Shown here one piece after another: positions 1-8,260 of a DNA stretch of 64,000 nt (its first letter is position 1; every line of letters begins with the position of its first letter). The notes under the pieces were generated by a model. The model ran no database searches and had not been told where the DNA came from. It saw nothing but the letters and a program-made list of their open reading frames with translations. The stretch covers positions 1 to 64,000 of the forward strand of contig JAADIO010000046.1 in NCBI GenBank assembly GCA_013151235.1, given 5' to 3'. Both the position numbers and the translations under genes were made by a program. The stretch is from Deltaproteobacteria bacterium (GTDB lineage: Bacteria > CG2-30-53-67).

Positions 1-1
1 G

Positions 2-457
2 TTGGAGCGGGTTTTTTCGGGCGCGATCATGGTGAAAGAAGGAGAGGCCCAGTACATCAAGAGCCCGTCGGATGTGGGAACAGGCAAGGCAAAGGATGAG
101 AAGGCTCCCCTGTCCGAAATCATCGAAGTCCTCAACGAGCGATTCGGAACCAGATTCACGGAGGAGGACAGACTTTTCTTTCAGCAGATCAAGGAGAAGG
201 CCTGCCGAAGCGAACAAATTGTCCGGACGGCAATGGCAAACCCACTCGACAAGTTCGAGCTGGGAATCCGCAAGCTCGTTGAAGGACTCATGATCGAACG
301 TATGGCCGACAACGACAAGATCGTAACGAGATACATGGCGGATCCTGAGTTTCAGGGTTCAGCGTTTCCGATTCTCGCGCGGGAGATCTTCGACTCCATA
401 CGTTCTGCGGAAACCGGTGCTCCAACGGCGGAGAAGGCTGATGATGTTTCTTCCTGA
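2..457 (+). CDS. hsdR: Type I restriction endonuclease R subunit (HsdR), C-terminal fragment cut by window edge
   Basis: The 151 visible residues resemble the C-terminal helical domain of EcoR124-type HsdR proteins: a LNERFGT-F-EEDRLFF segment, then a NPLDKFE stretch, then a final helix after LVEGLMIERMADN. This domain couples the motor-nuclease subunit to the HsdM/HsdS methyltransferase. The nuclease and helicase domains must lie upstream of base 1, so the apparent TTG at base 2 is not a real start. hsdM and hsdS are not in the window. A small XRE-type gene follows after 38 bases, an arrangement seen at type I loci. The assignment comes from sequence pattern only. Confidence 0.75.
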   Translation: MERVFSGAIMVKEGEAQYIKSPSDVGTGKAKDEKAPLSEIIEVLNERFGTRFTEEDRLFFQQIKEKACRSEQIVRTAMANPLDKFELGIRKLVEGLMIERMADNDKIVTRYMADPEFQGSAFPILAREIFDSIRSAETGAPTAEKADDVSS

Positions 458-495
458 AAACAAAGCTATTTCGGCTGTCCATAGAGGGACTCACT

Positions 496-726
496 GTGGC
501 AATGGATAAACATAATTTTTCCGAACTCGTAAAGGAAATCCGAAAGCATCTGGCCTTGAGTCAGGAGGATCTGGCCCGCGAGCTCGGAGTCAGCTTTGCT
601 ACCATTAACCGTTGGGAAAACAAGAGGGCCAAACCGTCGAAACTGGCGAAAGCGCAGTTTGACCGGTTTTTCGCCCGAATGGTTCAACGAGGAAAGCTGA
701 AGGGTTTCGAAGGTGGACCTAAATAG
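496..726 (+). CDS. Small XRE-type helix-turn-helix DNA-binding protein
   Basis: A 76-residue protein that is essentially one helix-turn-helix domain. Residues 10-60 carry the pattern LAL-SQEDLARELGVS-ATINRWENKRAKPS, in which SQEDLA is the first helix and TINRWE the recognition helix. An AGAGGGA ribosome site lies about 6 bases before the GTG at 496; the ATG at 502 is an alternative start. It directly follows hsdR and is probably co-transcribed, which suggests control of the restriction locus, but no target can be read from the sequence. Its basic C-terminus could add DNA contacts. Confidence 0.8.
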   Translation: MAMDKHNFSELVKEIRKHLALSQEDLARELGVSFATINRWENKRAKPSKLAKAQFDRFFARMVQRGKLKGFEGGPK

Positions 727-744
727 GAAATATTCAGACTTGAG

Positions 745-1125
745 TTACGCCATCACCGCATTTGATATGCAAACGGGAATCGAACCCGCGCCTGTCGCGG
801 CGTAGCGGAAAGCGAAGCCGGATCCATTCTCTGTTTGGGGATTACGGATTGCGCAGCAAACGGAATGCGAGCCGCAGGCGAGTCCCGAAGGGATGCCACT
901 GCGAAGCAGGGTACAAAATGTGGAGAAAAACATTTCTCGCTCAGGGATGCGGAGAACGGTCCCGTCCAAGTGTTGCCGGACGATCACCTTACGTTTTGCA
1001 TAGCTGTGTCCTCCTTTTCCGGCAGGCACATCAATTTGGAGCCCCCCTATCCAGCCATTCGTCGGCCCTGTGCTGACACACTGATCTTTTGCGTACTTGA
1101 CATATATGTATTCATGATTTACCAT
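745..1125 (-). pseudogene. Probable transposase remnant in a gene-poor stretch
   Basis: The minus strand encodes an open frame with a segment near 955-1030 reading as SYAKRKVIVRQHLDGTV. This resembles the C-terminal beta-rich end of ISNCY/IS481-like integrase-fold transposases. No DDE catalytic core is visible nearby, and the rest of the frame has unusual composition, so this would be a decayed insertion-sequence end. The whole 727-1177 interval otherwise holds only the vapBC promoter at its right end. The call is tentative. Confidence 0.3.
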
Positions 1126-1138
1126 ACATACCTATGGT
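1097..1138 (+). promoter_or_regulatory. vapBC promoter with overlapping operator palindrome
   Basis: TTGACA at 1097-1102 is followed 17 bases later by TACCAT (1120-1125). A perfect inverted repeat ACCATA-N6-TATGGT spans 1121-1138, covering the -10 region. VapB-type antitoxins bind palindromes placed like this to autorepress. The -10 match is modest, so the exact start point is uncertain. Confidence 0.6.
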
Positions 1139-1177
1139 AATCAAGATTCGTCTAATGAATGGAGGAGGATAAAAAGA

Positions 1178-1399
1178 ATGAAGGCAAAAGTTGCGGAACG
1201 AGGACAGGTGACTATTCCCAAAGTACTCCGCGATCGTCTGGGAATTCGGCCGGGTACGATGTTGGAATTTTGTGAGAAGTCCGGAAAGCTGATCGTTGTC
1301 AAGATGGAAGAGATGGACGTCGTCGATAAAGTGTATGGTTCTCTGAGTAGCGGCCGACGGTCCGATGATATACTGCGTGAGTTGCGAGGTGAATCATGA
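1178..1399 (+). CDS. vapB: VapB-type antitoxin with AbrB/MazE-like DNA-binding fold
   Basis: A 73-residue protein. Residues 1-45 match the swapped-hairpin AbrB fold: the VAERGQVTIPKVLRDRLGI block followed by RPGTMLEF and a KLIVVK strand. The C-terminal 28 residues would be the toxin-neutralising tail. A strong ribosome site (GGAGGA, near 1160-1166) precedes ATG 1178. The stop overlaps the start of the downstream PIN-domain toxin by four bases (ATGA), the usual antitoxin-first order. It is expected to repress its own promoter through the palindrome at 1121-1138. The family symbol is by type only. Confidence 0.85.
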   Translation: MKAKVAERGQVTIPKVLRDRLGIRPGTMLEFCEKSGKLIVVKMEEMDVVDKVYGSLSSGRRSDDILRELRGES

Positions 1400-1797
1400 T
1401 TACGGCCGTCGATACCAATATCCTTGTGGATGTTTTTGAGGCGGACCCGGATCATGGACCGGCATCCAGGGATGCATTGAAGCGTTGCCTGTTGGAAGGT
1501 TCCGTGGTTGCATGTGAGGTGGTATGGGCCGAGGTCGCCACCGCCTATGGAGCCTCATTGAAGAAAGTAACGAAAGTCTTTGAGAGTATCGGAATCACCT
1601 ATTCTCCGATGACCCGGGAATCGGCTTTGGAGGCTGCGAAATTCTGGTATCGTTATCGGAAGAAGGGAGGGAGACGCACTCGTATTGCAGCGGACTTCCT
1701 GATCGGAGGCCATGCTTTGATTCAGTGTGACCGACTGCTTACCCGGGATAAAGGGTTTTATTCCGGAAACTTTCAATTGTTGAAATTGTTTGCCTGA
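1396..1797 (+). CDS. vapC: VapC-type PIN-domain ribonuclease toxin
   Basis: A 133-residue PIN domain. The N-terminal VDTNILVD motif holds the first acidic residue (D6). Further acidic residues fit the metal-binding site: E46 in VVWAEV, D100 in RIAADFLIGGHA and D118 in LTRDKGFY. These together indicate a Mg-dependent ribonuclease that would cleave RNA when freed from its antitoxin. It overlaps vapB by four bases and is translationally coupled to it. The RNA target cannot be inferred. Its position beside hsdR and a transposase remnant suggests an accessory segment. Confidence 0.88.
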   Translation: MITAVDTNILVDVFEADPDHGPASRDALKRCLLEGSVVACEVVWAEVATAYGASLKKVTKVFESIGITYSPMTRESALEAAKFWYRYRKKGGRRTRIAADFLIGGHALIQCDRLLTRDKGFYSGNFQLLKLFA

Positions 1798-1829
1798 TCA
1801 TGTTGCCCAAATCCTGCCCATAAAAGGTT

Positions 1830-1935
1830 GATGGTCTCGTAAAAAGTCATTCCCCGGGTTCCGTTCATGGTTCGACAGGCTTCCGAGTATGGTGCCGAAT
1901 CGCACGAACAATGACTTACACCGCTCGCTCTGGGG
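1830..1935 (+). repeat. MITE-like dispersed repeat, diverged copy A
   Basis: It begins with GATGGTCTCGTAAAAAGTCAT, a variant of the terminal repeat. It continues with a TTCCGTTCATGGTTCGACA-type block shared with the copies at 27898 and 51636, and then a GACTTACACCG block. The right terminal repeat is not recognisable, so the end is approximate and the copy is decayed. Orientation is the same as the 27898 copy. Confidence 0.7.
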
Positions 1936-1961
1936 GATTTCACGGAAAGCCGGTGTGATTC

Positions 1962-1990
1962 TTGACAGTTTCGGAGTTCTTGGGTATATT
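1962..1990 (+). promoter_or_regulatory. Sigma-70-type promoter of the sRNA candidate
   Basis: TTGACA at 1962-1967, a 17-base spacer and TATATT at 1985-1990 make a near-consensus promoter. Predicted initiation is near 1997. No protein start with a ribosome site follows. Confidence 0.65.
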
Positions 1991-1996
1991 GATGAT

Positions 1997-2129
1997 ACAT
2001 AGTCGTTTCAGCGGGCGGAAAAGATTTCATGATGGAAAACCTGATATGAGGTTTTCGGGCTGTCGCGCTGAGACGTCCGTTCCCCGGCACCCCCGATCGC
2101 GATGCAAAACGATTGCGGGTGCCGTTTTT
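1997..2129 (+). ncRNA. Candidate small RNA of about 130 nt upstream of trpE
   Basis: The unit starts at the predicted initiation site of a near-consensus promoter. It contains a perfect 8-bp hairpin (2035-2042 with 2049-2056) and ends at a strong intrinsic terminator. Short frames inside it lack Trp codons, so it does not look like a classical trp leader peptide. trpE has its own promoter downstream of the terminator, so this is more likely a free RNA than an attenuator. No known RNA family was recognised. Confidence 0.45.
2085..2129 (+). terminator. Intrinsic terminator upstream of trpE
   Basis: A 15-bp stem pairs 2085-2099 with 2110-2124, with one mismatch and one G-U pair. It has a 10-base loop and is followed directly by TTTTT. 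Confidence 0.8.
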
Positions 2130-2188
2130 GTCTCCCCATCAATATCGCTTTCTCCTTGTTTTTGAAGCAGTTAGCGAGGCCATTCTCC

Positions 2189-2218
2189 TTGACAGAGTTC
2201 CTCCGGATGTGCTAAATT
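2189..2218 (+). promoter_or_regulatory. trpE promoter
   Basis: TTGACA at 2189-2194 and TAAATT at 2213-2218, separated by 18 bases, lie about 30 bases before the trpE ATG. The resulting leader is too short for a leader-peptide attenuator. Confidence 0.6.
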
Positions 2219-2251
2219 TACAAATTCTTTTTCTAGTGTTGAAGGAATGCC

Positions 2252-3736
2252 ATGCTTTCTCCATCCCTTGAGGAATTTGTTGAAAAATCGAGGTCCGGCA
2301 ACCTGATCCCGGTCTATAAGGAGATCCTGGCCGACATGGAAACGCCGGTCTCCGCTTTTCGCAAGATCGACGACGGGGAGTATGCCTTTCTCCTGGAGAG
2401 TGTCGAAGGGGGCGAGAAGTGGGGGCGGTACAGCTTCCTCGGAAGCACTCCCTTTTCCGTTCTGAAAGGGAAAGGGGATCAGGTGCAGGTAATCCGTCAG
2501 GGGCGGGAGAAGACCTTTACCGTTTCCGACCCGATCGCTTTCGTGCAGGAAGAGATGGCACGTTTCCATCCGGTGGCCGATCCGGCCCTGCCCCGCTTCG
2601 TCGGGGGCGCCGTCGGCTACATCGGCTACGACATGGTCCGTTTTTTTGAGCCGATCCCGGAATTTCCCAAGGAGGATGCCGGTTTTCCCGATATGCTCCT
2701 CATGATCATGACCGACCTGCTGATCTTCGATAATCTGGAGAAGAAGATCCAGATTGTCTCGAATGTTTTTCTCCGGGAGGGCGAGGACCCGGAAGCGGCC
2801 TACCGGCAGGCCGAAGAACGGATCGACGGGATGATCGCCCGGCTCAATGTTCCCTGTGAAATCGTTAACCTGAGCCTGCCCCGGCCGGGGGAACTTCCGG
2901 TTCCGGAATCGAGCTTTACCCGGGAGCGGTTCCGTGAAGTGGTCGAACGGGCCAAGGAATATATCCTGGCCGGCGATATCATTCAGGTGGTCCTCTCCCA
3001 GCGTTTCCACTCGAAACTTGAGAACGATCCCTTCGACATCTATCGGGTACTCCGGACGGTGAATCCTTCTCCCTACATGTTTTTCCTGCACCTGGGGTCG
3101 ATCCGGATCGTGGGGTCGTCGCCCGAGGTCCTCGTTCGTGTGGAAATGGGGCAGGTGGAGGTCCGTCCCATTGCCGGGACCCGGCCCCGGGGAAGAAACG
3201 ACGCCGAGGATCAGGCCCTGATCGATGAATTGCTCGCCGACCCCAAGGAACGGGCGGAACATATCATGCTCGTCGACCTCGGGCGCAATGATGTGGGGCG
3301 GGTGGCGAAGACCGGGACGGTCAGGGTCAAGGAGTTGATGGTGATCGAAAAATATTCCCATGTCATGCACATCGTCTCCGACGTGGTCGGCGAACTGGCC
3401 GAGGGGAAGAATGCCTATGATGTGCTTCGGGCCTGTTTTCCGGCGGGGACCGTCTCCGGCGCCCCCAAGATCCGCGCCATGCAGATCATCGAGGAACTCG
3501 AACCGGTCCGGCGCGGCCCCTATGCGGGGGCGGTGGGGTATATCGGGTTTTCCGGGAACATGGATACCTGTATCACTATCCGGACGATGATCATCCGGGA
3601 CGACGATCTCTATCTTCAGGCCGGCGCAGGGATAGTAGCCGATTCCGACCCGGAACGGGAGTATGTGGAGACACTGAACAAGGCCAAGGGGATGCTGAAG
3701 GCGATCGAGATTACGAGGCGGGGAATCAGGAATTAG
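2252..3736 (+). CDS. trpE: Anthranilate synthase component I
   Basis: A 494-residue chorismate-utilising enzyme that makes anthranilate from chorismate with ammonia from TrpG, the first committed step of tryptophan synthesis. The LLES motif (in YAFLLESVEGG, near residue 48) belongs to the tryptophan feedback site of this family. The C-terminal catalytic half has IIQVVLSQRF, PIAGTRPRG and ACFPAGTVSGAPK. Length is normal. GAAGGA before ATG 2252 is a good ribosome site. It opens the operon, but trpG starts only after a 146-base gap filled with an AT-rich repeat. Regulation by end-product inhibition is likely from the LLES motif. Confidence 0.97.
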   Translation: MLSPSLEEFVEKSRSGNLIPVYKEILADMETPVSAFRKIDDGEYAFLLESVEGGEKWGRYSFLGSTPFSVLKGKGDQVQVIRQGREKTFTVSDPIAFVQEEMARFHPVADPALPRFVGGAVGYIGYDMVRFFEPIPEFPKEDAGFPDMLLMIMTDLLIFDNLEKKIQIVSNVFLREGEDPEAAYRQAEERIDGMIARLNVPCEIVNLSLPRPGELPVPESSFTRERFREVVERAKEYILAGDIIQVVLSQRFHSKLENDPFDIYRVLRTVNPSPYMFFLHLGSIRIVGSSPEVLVRVEMGQVEVRPIAGTRPRGRNDAEDQALIDELLADPKERAEHIMLVDLGRNDVGRVAKTGTVRVKELMVIEKYSHVMHIVSDVVGELAEGKNAYDVLRACFPAGTVSGAPKIRAMQIIEELEPVRRGPYAGAVGYIGFSGNMDTCITIRTMIIRDDDLYLQAGAGIVADSDPEREYVETLNKAKGMLKAIEITRRGIRN

Positions 3737-3800
3737 AAAATAGAAATTGGAAACTGGGAATTGAAAAATAGAAACCGGGAACTGGAAAACGGGGATCCGG
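3730..3800. repeat. AT-rich GGAAATTGG-type simple repeat between trpE and trpG
   Basis: Imperfect tandem units of the form GAAATTGGAAACTGGGAATT run through this stretch and overlap the trpE stop. The same type recurs at 56575-56612 between nuoM and nuoN. A small GGGAC-AGG-GTCCC hairpin lies just downstream at 3821-3833. No gene is visible before trpG. Confidence 0.7.
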
Positions 3801-3882
3801 AATCAGTAAATGGTCATAGGGACAGGGTCCCGATGAGGTCGGATCGGCGTCGGCCGACCGAGGATGACCGGGGGCAGTCATT

Positions 3883-4449
3883 ATGTTGTTTATGATTGAT
3901 AACTACGATTCCTTTACGTATAACCTCGTTCAGTATCTCGGAGAGCTGGGCGAGGAACCGGTGGTCTACCGCAACGACCGGATCACCGTCGGGGAAATCG
4001 AAGCGATGAAGCCGGACCGTCTGGTGATTTCGCCCGGTCCCTGCACGCCGAAGGAAGCGGGAATCTCGGTTGAGGTGATCCGGCATTTTGCCGGGAAGCT
4101 TCCGATCCTCGGCGTCTGTCTGGGACACCAGTCGATCGGGGCCGCCTTCGGCGCCGAGATTGTCGGGGCGAAAAAACTGATGCACGGCAAGACCTCTCAG
4201 GTAAAACATGACGGGAAGGGGGTCTTCCGGGGGCTTCCAAATCCGTTTACGGCGACCCGTTATCATTCGCTGGTCATCGAGCGGGGAAGCCTTCCCGATG
4301 ATCTTCTGGTGACCGCCGAGGCGGAGGACGGGGAGATTATGGGGATCCGGCATCGAAGCCTGCCCATCGAAGGGGTCCAGTTCCATCCGGAATCGATCCT
4401 CACTGAAGTGGGCCATGATCTTTTACGGAATTTTCTGCGGATAGGTTGA
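3883..4449 (+). CDS. trpG: Anthranilate synthase component II (glutamine amidotransferase)
   Basis: A 188-residue class I glutamine amidotransferase that supplies ammonia to TrpE. The catalytic triad is visible: C79 in LGVCLGHQ, then H168 and E170 in FHPESI. Conserved SPGPCTP and MHGKTSQV loops are present. Proteins of this type often double as PabA for folate synthesis; no pabB or pabC lies in the window, though folC does. ATG 3883 is used here; ATG 3892 is an alternative. The GGGGG tract near 3869 is the only ribosome-site candidate. Confidence 0.95.
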   Translation: MLFMIDNYDSFTYNLVQYLGELGEEPVVYRNDRITVGEIEAMKPDRLVISPGPCTPKEAGISVEVIRHFAGKLPILGVCLGHQSIGAAFGAEIVGAKKLMHGKTSQVKHDGKGVFRGLPNPFTATRYHSLVIERGSLPDDLLVTAEAEDGEIMGIRHRSLPIEGVQFHPESILTEVGHDLLRNFLRIG

Positions 4450-4494
4450 GGGGACTGTGCCGGGGCGACGAATCGTTGAATTTTCGCAGGGAGT

Positions 4495-5517
4495 ATGATG
4501 ATGATTGTCAATGCGATCAAGAAGATCGTCGAGAGGGAAGACCTGGATCGGGAGGCCTGTTACGGCGCCATGGACGATATCATGGGCGGGCGGGCGACGC
4601 CGGCCCAGATTGCATCGTTTATCACGGCCCTTAGGATGAAGGGGGAGACGGTGGAAGAGATCGCCGCCTGCGCCCGGGTGATGCGGGACCGGCTGATCCG
4701 GGTCGAGGTGGACCGTGAAGGGCTGGTCGACACCTGCGGGACCGGCGGAGACGGCGCCCGGACCTTCAACATCTCCACCACGGCGGCCTTCGTTGTCGCC
4801 GGGGCCGGGATCCCCGTGGCCAAACACGGGAACCGTTCCGTTTCGAGTAAGAGCGGGAGCGCCGATCTTTTTGCCGCCCTGGGAGTGAATATCGAAGCGG
4901 GTATCGATGTGGTGAAACGGTGTATCGCCGAGGCGGGGATCGGTTTTCTCTTTGCGCCCCTTCTCCACGGTGCGATGAAGCATGCCATCGGCCCCCGGAG
5001 GGAGATCGGGATCCGGACGGTCTTCAATATCCTGGGACCCCTGACCAATCCGGCGGGAGCGAAGCGGCAGGTGGTCGGGGTCTTCTCCGGTGAGCTGACG
5101 GAACCGATCTGTGAGGTCTTAAATGAACTCGGTTGTGAGCGGGCCTATGTGGTTCACGGTCATGACGGTCTGGACGAGATTACCGCGACCGGCGGAACAC
5201 GAATTTCGGAGCTTAAAAACGGCAGGGTGTTGACCTTCGACCTCGATCCCGCCGACTACGGTTTTCCCTGCTGTCGTTCCGGGGATCTTAGGGGCGGGGA
5301 TGCAAAGCTCAATGCCGGGATCACCCTGGCGATCCTGAACGGGGAGACCGGGCCGAAGCGGGATGTTACCCTGCTCAATGCTGCGGCGGCGATACACGTC
5401 GGGGGTGTTGGGAAGGATTTCGGCGAGGCCCTCGATGCCGCCCGGGAATCGATCGATTCGGGACGGGCCCTCAAATGCCTGGAGGAGATGAAACGGATCA
5501 GCAATGAGCCGGTCTGA
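4495..5517 (+). CDS. trpD: Anthranilate phosphoribosyltransferase
   Basis: A 340-residue enzyme that joins anthranilate to PRPP. Residues 80-84 show the [10 protein letters not shown] phosphoribosyl-binding loop. [16 protein letters not shown] and the GPLTNPA block that follow are family hallmarks. It stands alone rather than fused to TrpG. AGGGAG immediately before the ATG-ATG-ATG run sets the start at 4495. It is 45 bases after trpG, in the same operon. Confidence 0.97.
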   Translation: MMMIVNAIKKIVEREDLDREACYGAMDDIMGGRATPAQIASFITALRMKGETVEEIAACARVMRDRLIRVEVDREGLVDTCGTGGDGARTFNISTTAAFVVAGAGIPVAKHGNRSVSSKSGSADLFAALGVNIEAGIDVVKRCIAEAGIGFLFAPLLHGAMKHAIGPRREIGIRTVFNILGPLTNPAGAKRQVVGVFSGELTEPICEVLNELGCERAYVVHGHDGLDEITATGGTRISELKNGRVLTFDLDPADYGFPCCRSGDLRGGDAKLNAGITLAILNGETGPKRDVTLLNAAAAIHVGGVGKDFGEALDAARESIDSGRALKCLEEMKRISNEPV

Positions 5518-5608
5518 CTTTCCCTTCGTATATCCTGACTTATTTTTCTCCGGTATTTCCATGATCCGGCTGCACGAGGGAAGGAAAAACAAAAAGGGTT
5601 TGTAAGCC

Positions 5609-6403
5609 TTGATTCTGGATGATATAGTGGCGAAGGTTCGCGGGCGTCTTGCCGAAAGGAAGACGTTGACGCCGCTGCCGGTACTGCAGAGACAGGCGGA
5701 GGCGCAGCCGGGGTGTCTCGATTTTGCCGGGGCGATCGCGGGGAGAGAGAAGAAGACAATCCGGGTGATCGCGGAAGTGAAGAAGGCTTCTCCCTCCAAG
5801 GGAGTCATCCGGGAGAATTTCGATCCGGTTGGAATCGCCCGGGACTATGAACAGTCCGGTGCCGCGGCGGTCTCCGTCCTGACGGAAGAGGATTTTTTCC
5901 AGGGTCGTCCTGATTTTCTTTCTTCAATCCGGAAGGCCGTCTCCGTTCCGTTGCTGCGGAAGGATTTTATAATCGACCCCTACCAGGTCCGGGAGGCGCG
6001 GGCATTGGGGGCCGATGCCTTTCTCTTGATCGTGGCGCTTCTCGATAAGCAAAAACTTGAGGAGCTGATCCTGTTGGGACGAGAGATCGGTATGCAGGCG
6101 TTGGTGGAGGTCCACTCCGGGGAGGAACTGGACCGGGCGCTGGACACTTCTGCCGGGATCATCGGGATCAACAACCGGGACCTTGCGACCTTTGCCACCG
6201 ACCTGGAAACCACCTTCCGGCTGCGTGAACGGATCGGTGCGGACCGGATCGTCGTCAGCGAAAGCGGGATCCGGGAGGCTGCGGATCTTGTCCGTCTTCA
6301 GAAGGCGGGTGTCGATGCCGTGCTGGTGGGGGAAACGCTGATGCGAGCTCCGCGTCCCGGGGAACAATTGCAGGCCCTTCTTCCGAAAGGACCGGCGGCA
6401 TGA
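5609..6403 (+). CDS. trpC: Indole-3-glycerol phosphate synthase
   Basis: A 264-residue TIM-barrel enzyme that closes the indole ring from the carboxyphenylamino-deoxyribulose phosphate made by TrpF. Visible motifs are AEVKKASPSKG (catalytic Lys and phosphate side), LLRKDFII, GINNRDL and VSESGI. The frame starts at TTG 5609, the only sensible N-terminus for the family (ILDDIVAKVRGRL). There are 91 bases after trpD without a terminator. The 3' end overlaps trpF by ATGA. Confidence 0.96.
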   Translation: MILDDIVAKVRGRLAERKTLTPLPVLQRQAEAQPGCLDFAGAIAGREKKTIRVIAEVKKASPSKGVIRENFDPVGIARDYEQSGAAAVSVLTEEDFFQGRPDFLSSIRKAVSVPLLRKDFIIDPYQVREARALGADAFLLIVALLDKQKLEELILLGREIGMQALVEVHSGEELDRALDTSAGIIGINNRDLATFATDLETTFRLRERIGADRIVVSESGIREAADLVRLQKAGVDAVLVGETLMRAPRPGEQLQALLPKGPAA

Positions 6404-7047
6404 GGACCCGGATCAAGATCTGCGGGATTACGAATCTCGACGACGCTCTTTTTGCCGTGGAGGCCGGCGCCGATGCCCTGGGATTTGTCTTTCATTCCGG
6501 AAGTCCGCGGCGGATCGATGCGGAGAGCGTCCGGGCGATTGTTCGTCATCTTCCTCCCTTTGCGACGGTGGTCGGGGTTTTCGTGGACGAGAAGATCGAG
6601 ACCGTCCGGGAGATCGCAAGGTATTGTGATCTCGATCTCTGCCAGTTACATGGGGATGAATCGCCGGAGTTCTGCGAATGGTGTGAGCGACGCGTGATCA
6701 AGGCCTTCCGGATCCGGGACCGCTCGTTTCTGGAGGAGATGAAACGTTACGACGTGTCGGGGTTTCTTCTGGATGCCTGGCATCCGGACCGGTACGGGGG
6801 GACGGGAGAGGCCGCCGACCGGACCCTGGCGCAGGAAGCCGCCGGGAAGGAGAGGGTGATCCTGGCCGGGGGCTTGACGCCGGAGAACGTGGGCGAGGCG
6901 ATTGCCCGGGTCCGCCCCTACGGGGTGGATGTCAGCTCCGGCGTGGAGGTGTCACCGGGACAAAAGGATCGGGACAAGGTACGCCGTTTTATCGAAGCGG
7001 TGAATGAGATTGATGCCCGTATCTACGGGCCGGAGAATGCAGTATGA
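6400..7047 (+). CDS. trpF: Phosphoribosylanthranilate isomerase
   Basis: A 215-residue TIM-barrel isomerase acting before TrpC. The N-terminal KICGIT motif contains the catalytic Cys. [18 protein letters not shown] (catalytic Asp region nearby), [10 protein letters not shown] and GVDVSSGVE follow in family order. It is translationally coupled on both sides by four-base overlaps with trpC and trpB. Confidence 0.96.
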   Translation: MRTRIKICGITNLDDALFAVEAGADALGFVFHSGSPRRIDAESVRAIVRHLPPFATVVGVFVDEKIETVREIARYCDLDLCQLHGDESPEFCEWCERRVIKAFRIRDRSFLEEMKRYDVSGFLLDAWHPDRYGGTGEAADRTLAQEAAGKERVILAGGLTPENVGEAIARVRPYGVDVSSGVEVSPGQKDRDKVRRFIEAVNEIDARIYGPENAV

Positions 7048-8260
7048 ATTTGCCTGATGAGCGGGGACACTTTGAGGAGTTCGGTGGGAAGTACGTCCCC
7101 GAGACGCTGATGCCGGCGCTGGATGAGCTGGAACAGGAATACTGGCGGGCCCTCAAAGACCCGGAATTCAAAAAAGAATTTCAGGGCTATCTGCGGGAAT
7201 ATGTCGGGCGTCCCACGCCGCTTTATCTGGCGGAACGGCTGACGGAGCGTCTGCAGGGGGCCCGGATCTATCTGAAGCGGGAGGACCTGAACCATACCGG
7301 AGCGCATAAGATCAACAATGCCATCGGCCAGGTCCTGCTGGCCCGGCGGATGGGAAAGAAACGGATCATTGCCGAGACCGGCGCCGGACAGCACGGCGTG
7401 GCCACGGCCACGGCGGCGGCCATGTTCGGCCTGGAGTGCGAAGTCTTCATGGGGCAGGAGGATATCGAGCGGCAGGCGCTCAACGTCTTCCGGATGCGGC
7501 TCTTAGGGGCCCGCGTGACGCCGGTGACCTCCGGAACCTGTACCCTGAAAGATGCATGCAATGAAGCGATCCGGGACTGGGTCACGAACGTGGAGCATAC
7601 CTATTACATTATCGGTTCCGTCGTCGGTCCCCATCCCTATCCGATGATCGTCCGGGACTTTCAATCGGTCATCGGGGAAGAGGCCCGGGAACAGATTCTG
7701 CAGAAGGAAGGTCGGCCGCCCGATCTCCTGGTCGCCTGTGTGGGCGGGGGAAGCAATGCCATCGGTCTGTTTCATGCATTTGTCGATGACCGTTTGGTAC
7801 GTATGATCGGTGTGGAAGCGGCGGGACTCGGTCTTGAGGTGGAAAACATGCCGCCTCGATCCTGGGAGGCCAACGGGGTGTTCTCCACGGGAACATGAGC
7901 TTTCTGCTCCAGGATGAAAACGGGCAGGTGACCCCGGCCCATTCCATTTCCGCCGGGCTCGACTATCCCGGTGTCGGTCCGGAACACGCCTGGCTGCACA
8001 CCACCGGCCGGGCCGAGTATGTGGCGATCACCGATGCGGAGGCGTTGGAAGGGTTTCAGCTCCTTTCCGAGACGGAAGGGATCATTCCCGCCCTGGAAAG
8101 CGCCCACGCCATCGCCTATCTGAAGAAACTGATCCCCGAGATTCCGAAGGATCGGATCGTGATTCTCAATCTCTCCGGGCGGGGAGACAAAGACGTTACG
8201 CAGGTCGCTGAGATTCTGAAGGGCGACCGGCCCGGTCGTGAAAAGGAAGGAAAATCGTGA
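7044..8260 (+). pseudogene. trpB: Tryptophan synthase beta chain, interrupted by one frameshift
   Basis: The PLP enzyme that joins indole and serine. The first frame (7044-7898) carries K89 of [10 protein letters not shown], the Schiff-base lysine, and the GGGSNAIG phosphate loop. It goes out of frame after [10 protein letters not shown] at about 7839-7843. Read one base over, the sequence continues [30 protein letters not shown] and then in frame to 8260. Restoring one G in the GGTGG tract gives a normal protein of about 405 residues. The single clean change and the intact remainder favour a sequencing or assembly error, or a very recent mutation, over an old pseudogene. Confidence 0.93.

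Larger units (their letters stand above)
1798..2251. other. Gene-free interval between vapC and trpE
   Basis: No protein gene is supported here. From left to right it holds a diverged copy of the MITE-like repeat, a self-contained promoter-hairpin-terminator unit (the sRNA candidate) and the trpE promoter. The open frame that can be drawn from 1962 has no plausible ribosome site and runs through the terminator. The region therefore separates the accessory toxin-antitoxin block from the core trp operon. Confidence 0.8.

Noticed and set aside
1962-2165. Possible trp leader peptide gene upstream of trpE
   Set aside because: No Trp codons or ribosome site, and the frame runs through a strong terminator.
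2171-3370. Long minus-strand frame of 399 codons opposite trpE
   Set aside because: It is an antisense shadow of a clearly conserved gene. Its composition (Pro, His, Gly, Asp rich) is typical of antisense frames in GC-rich genes.
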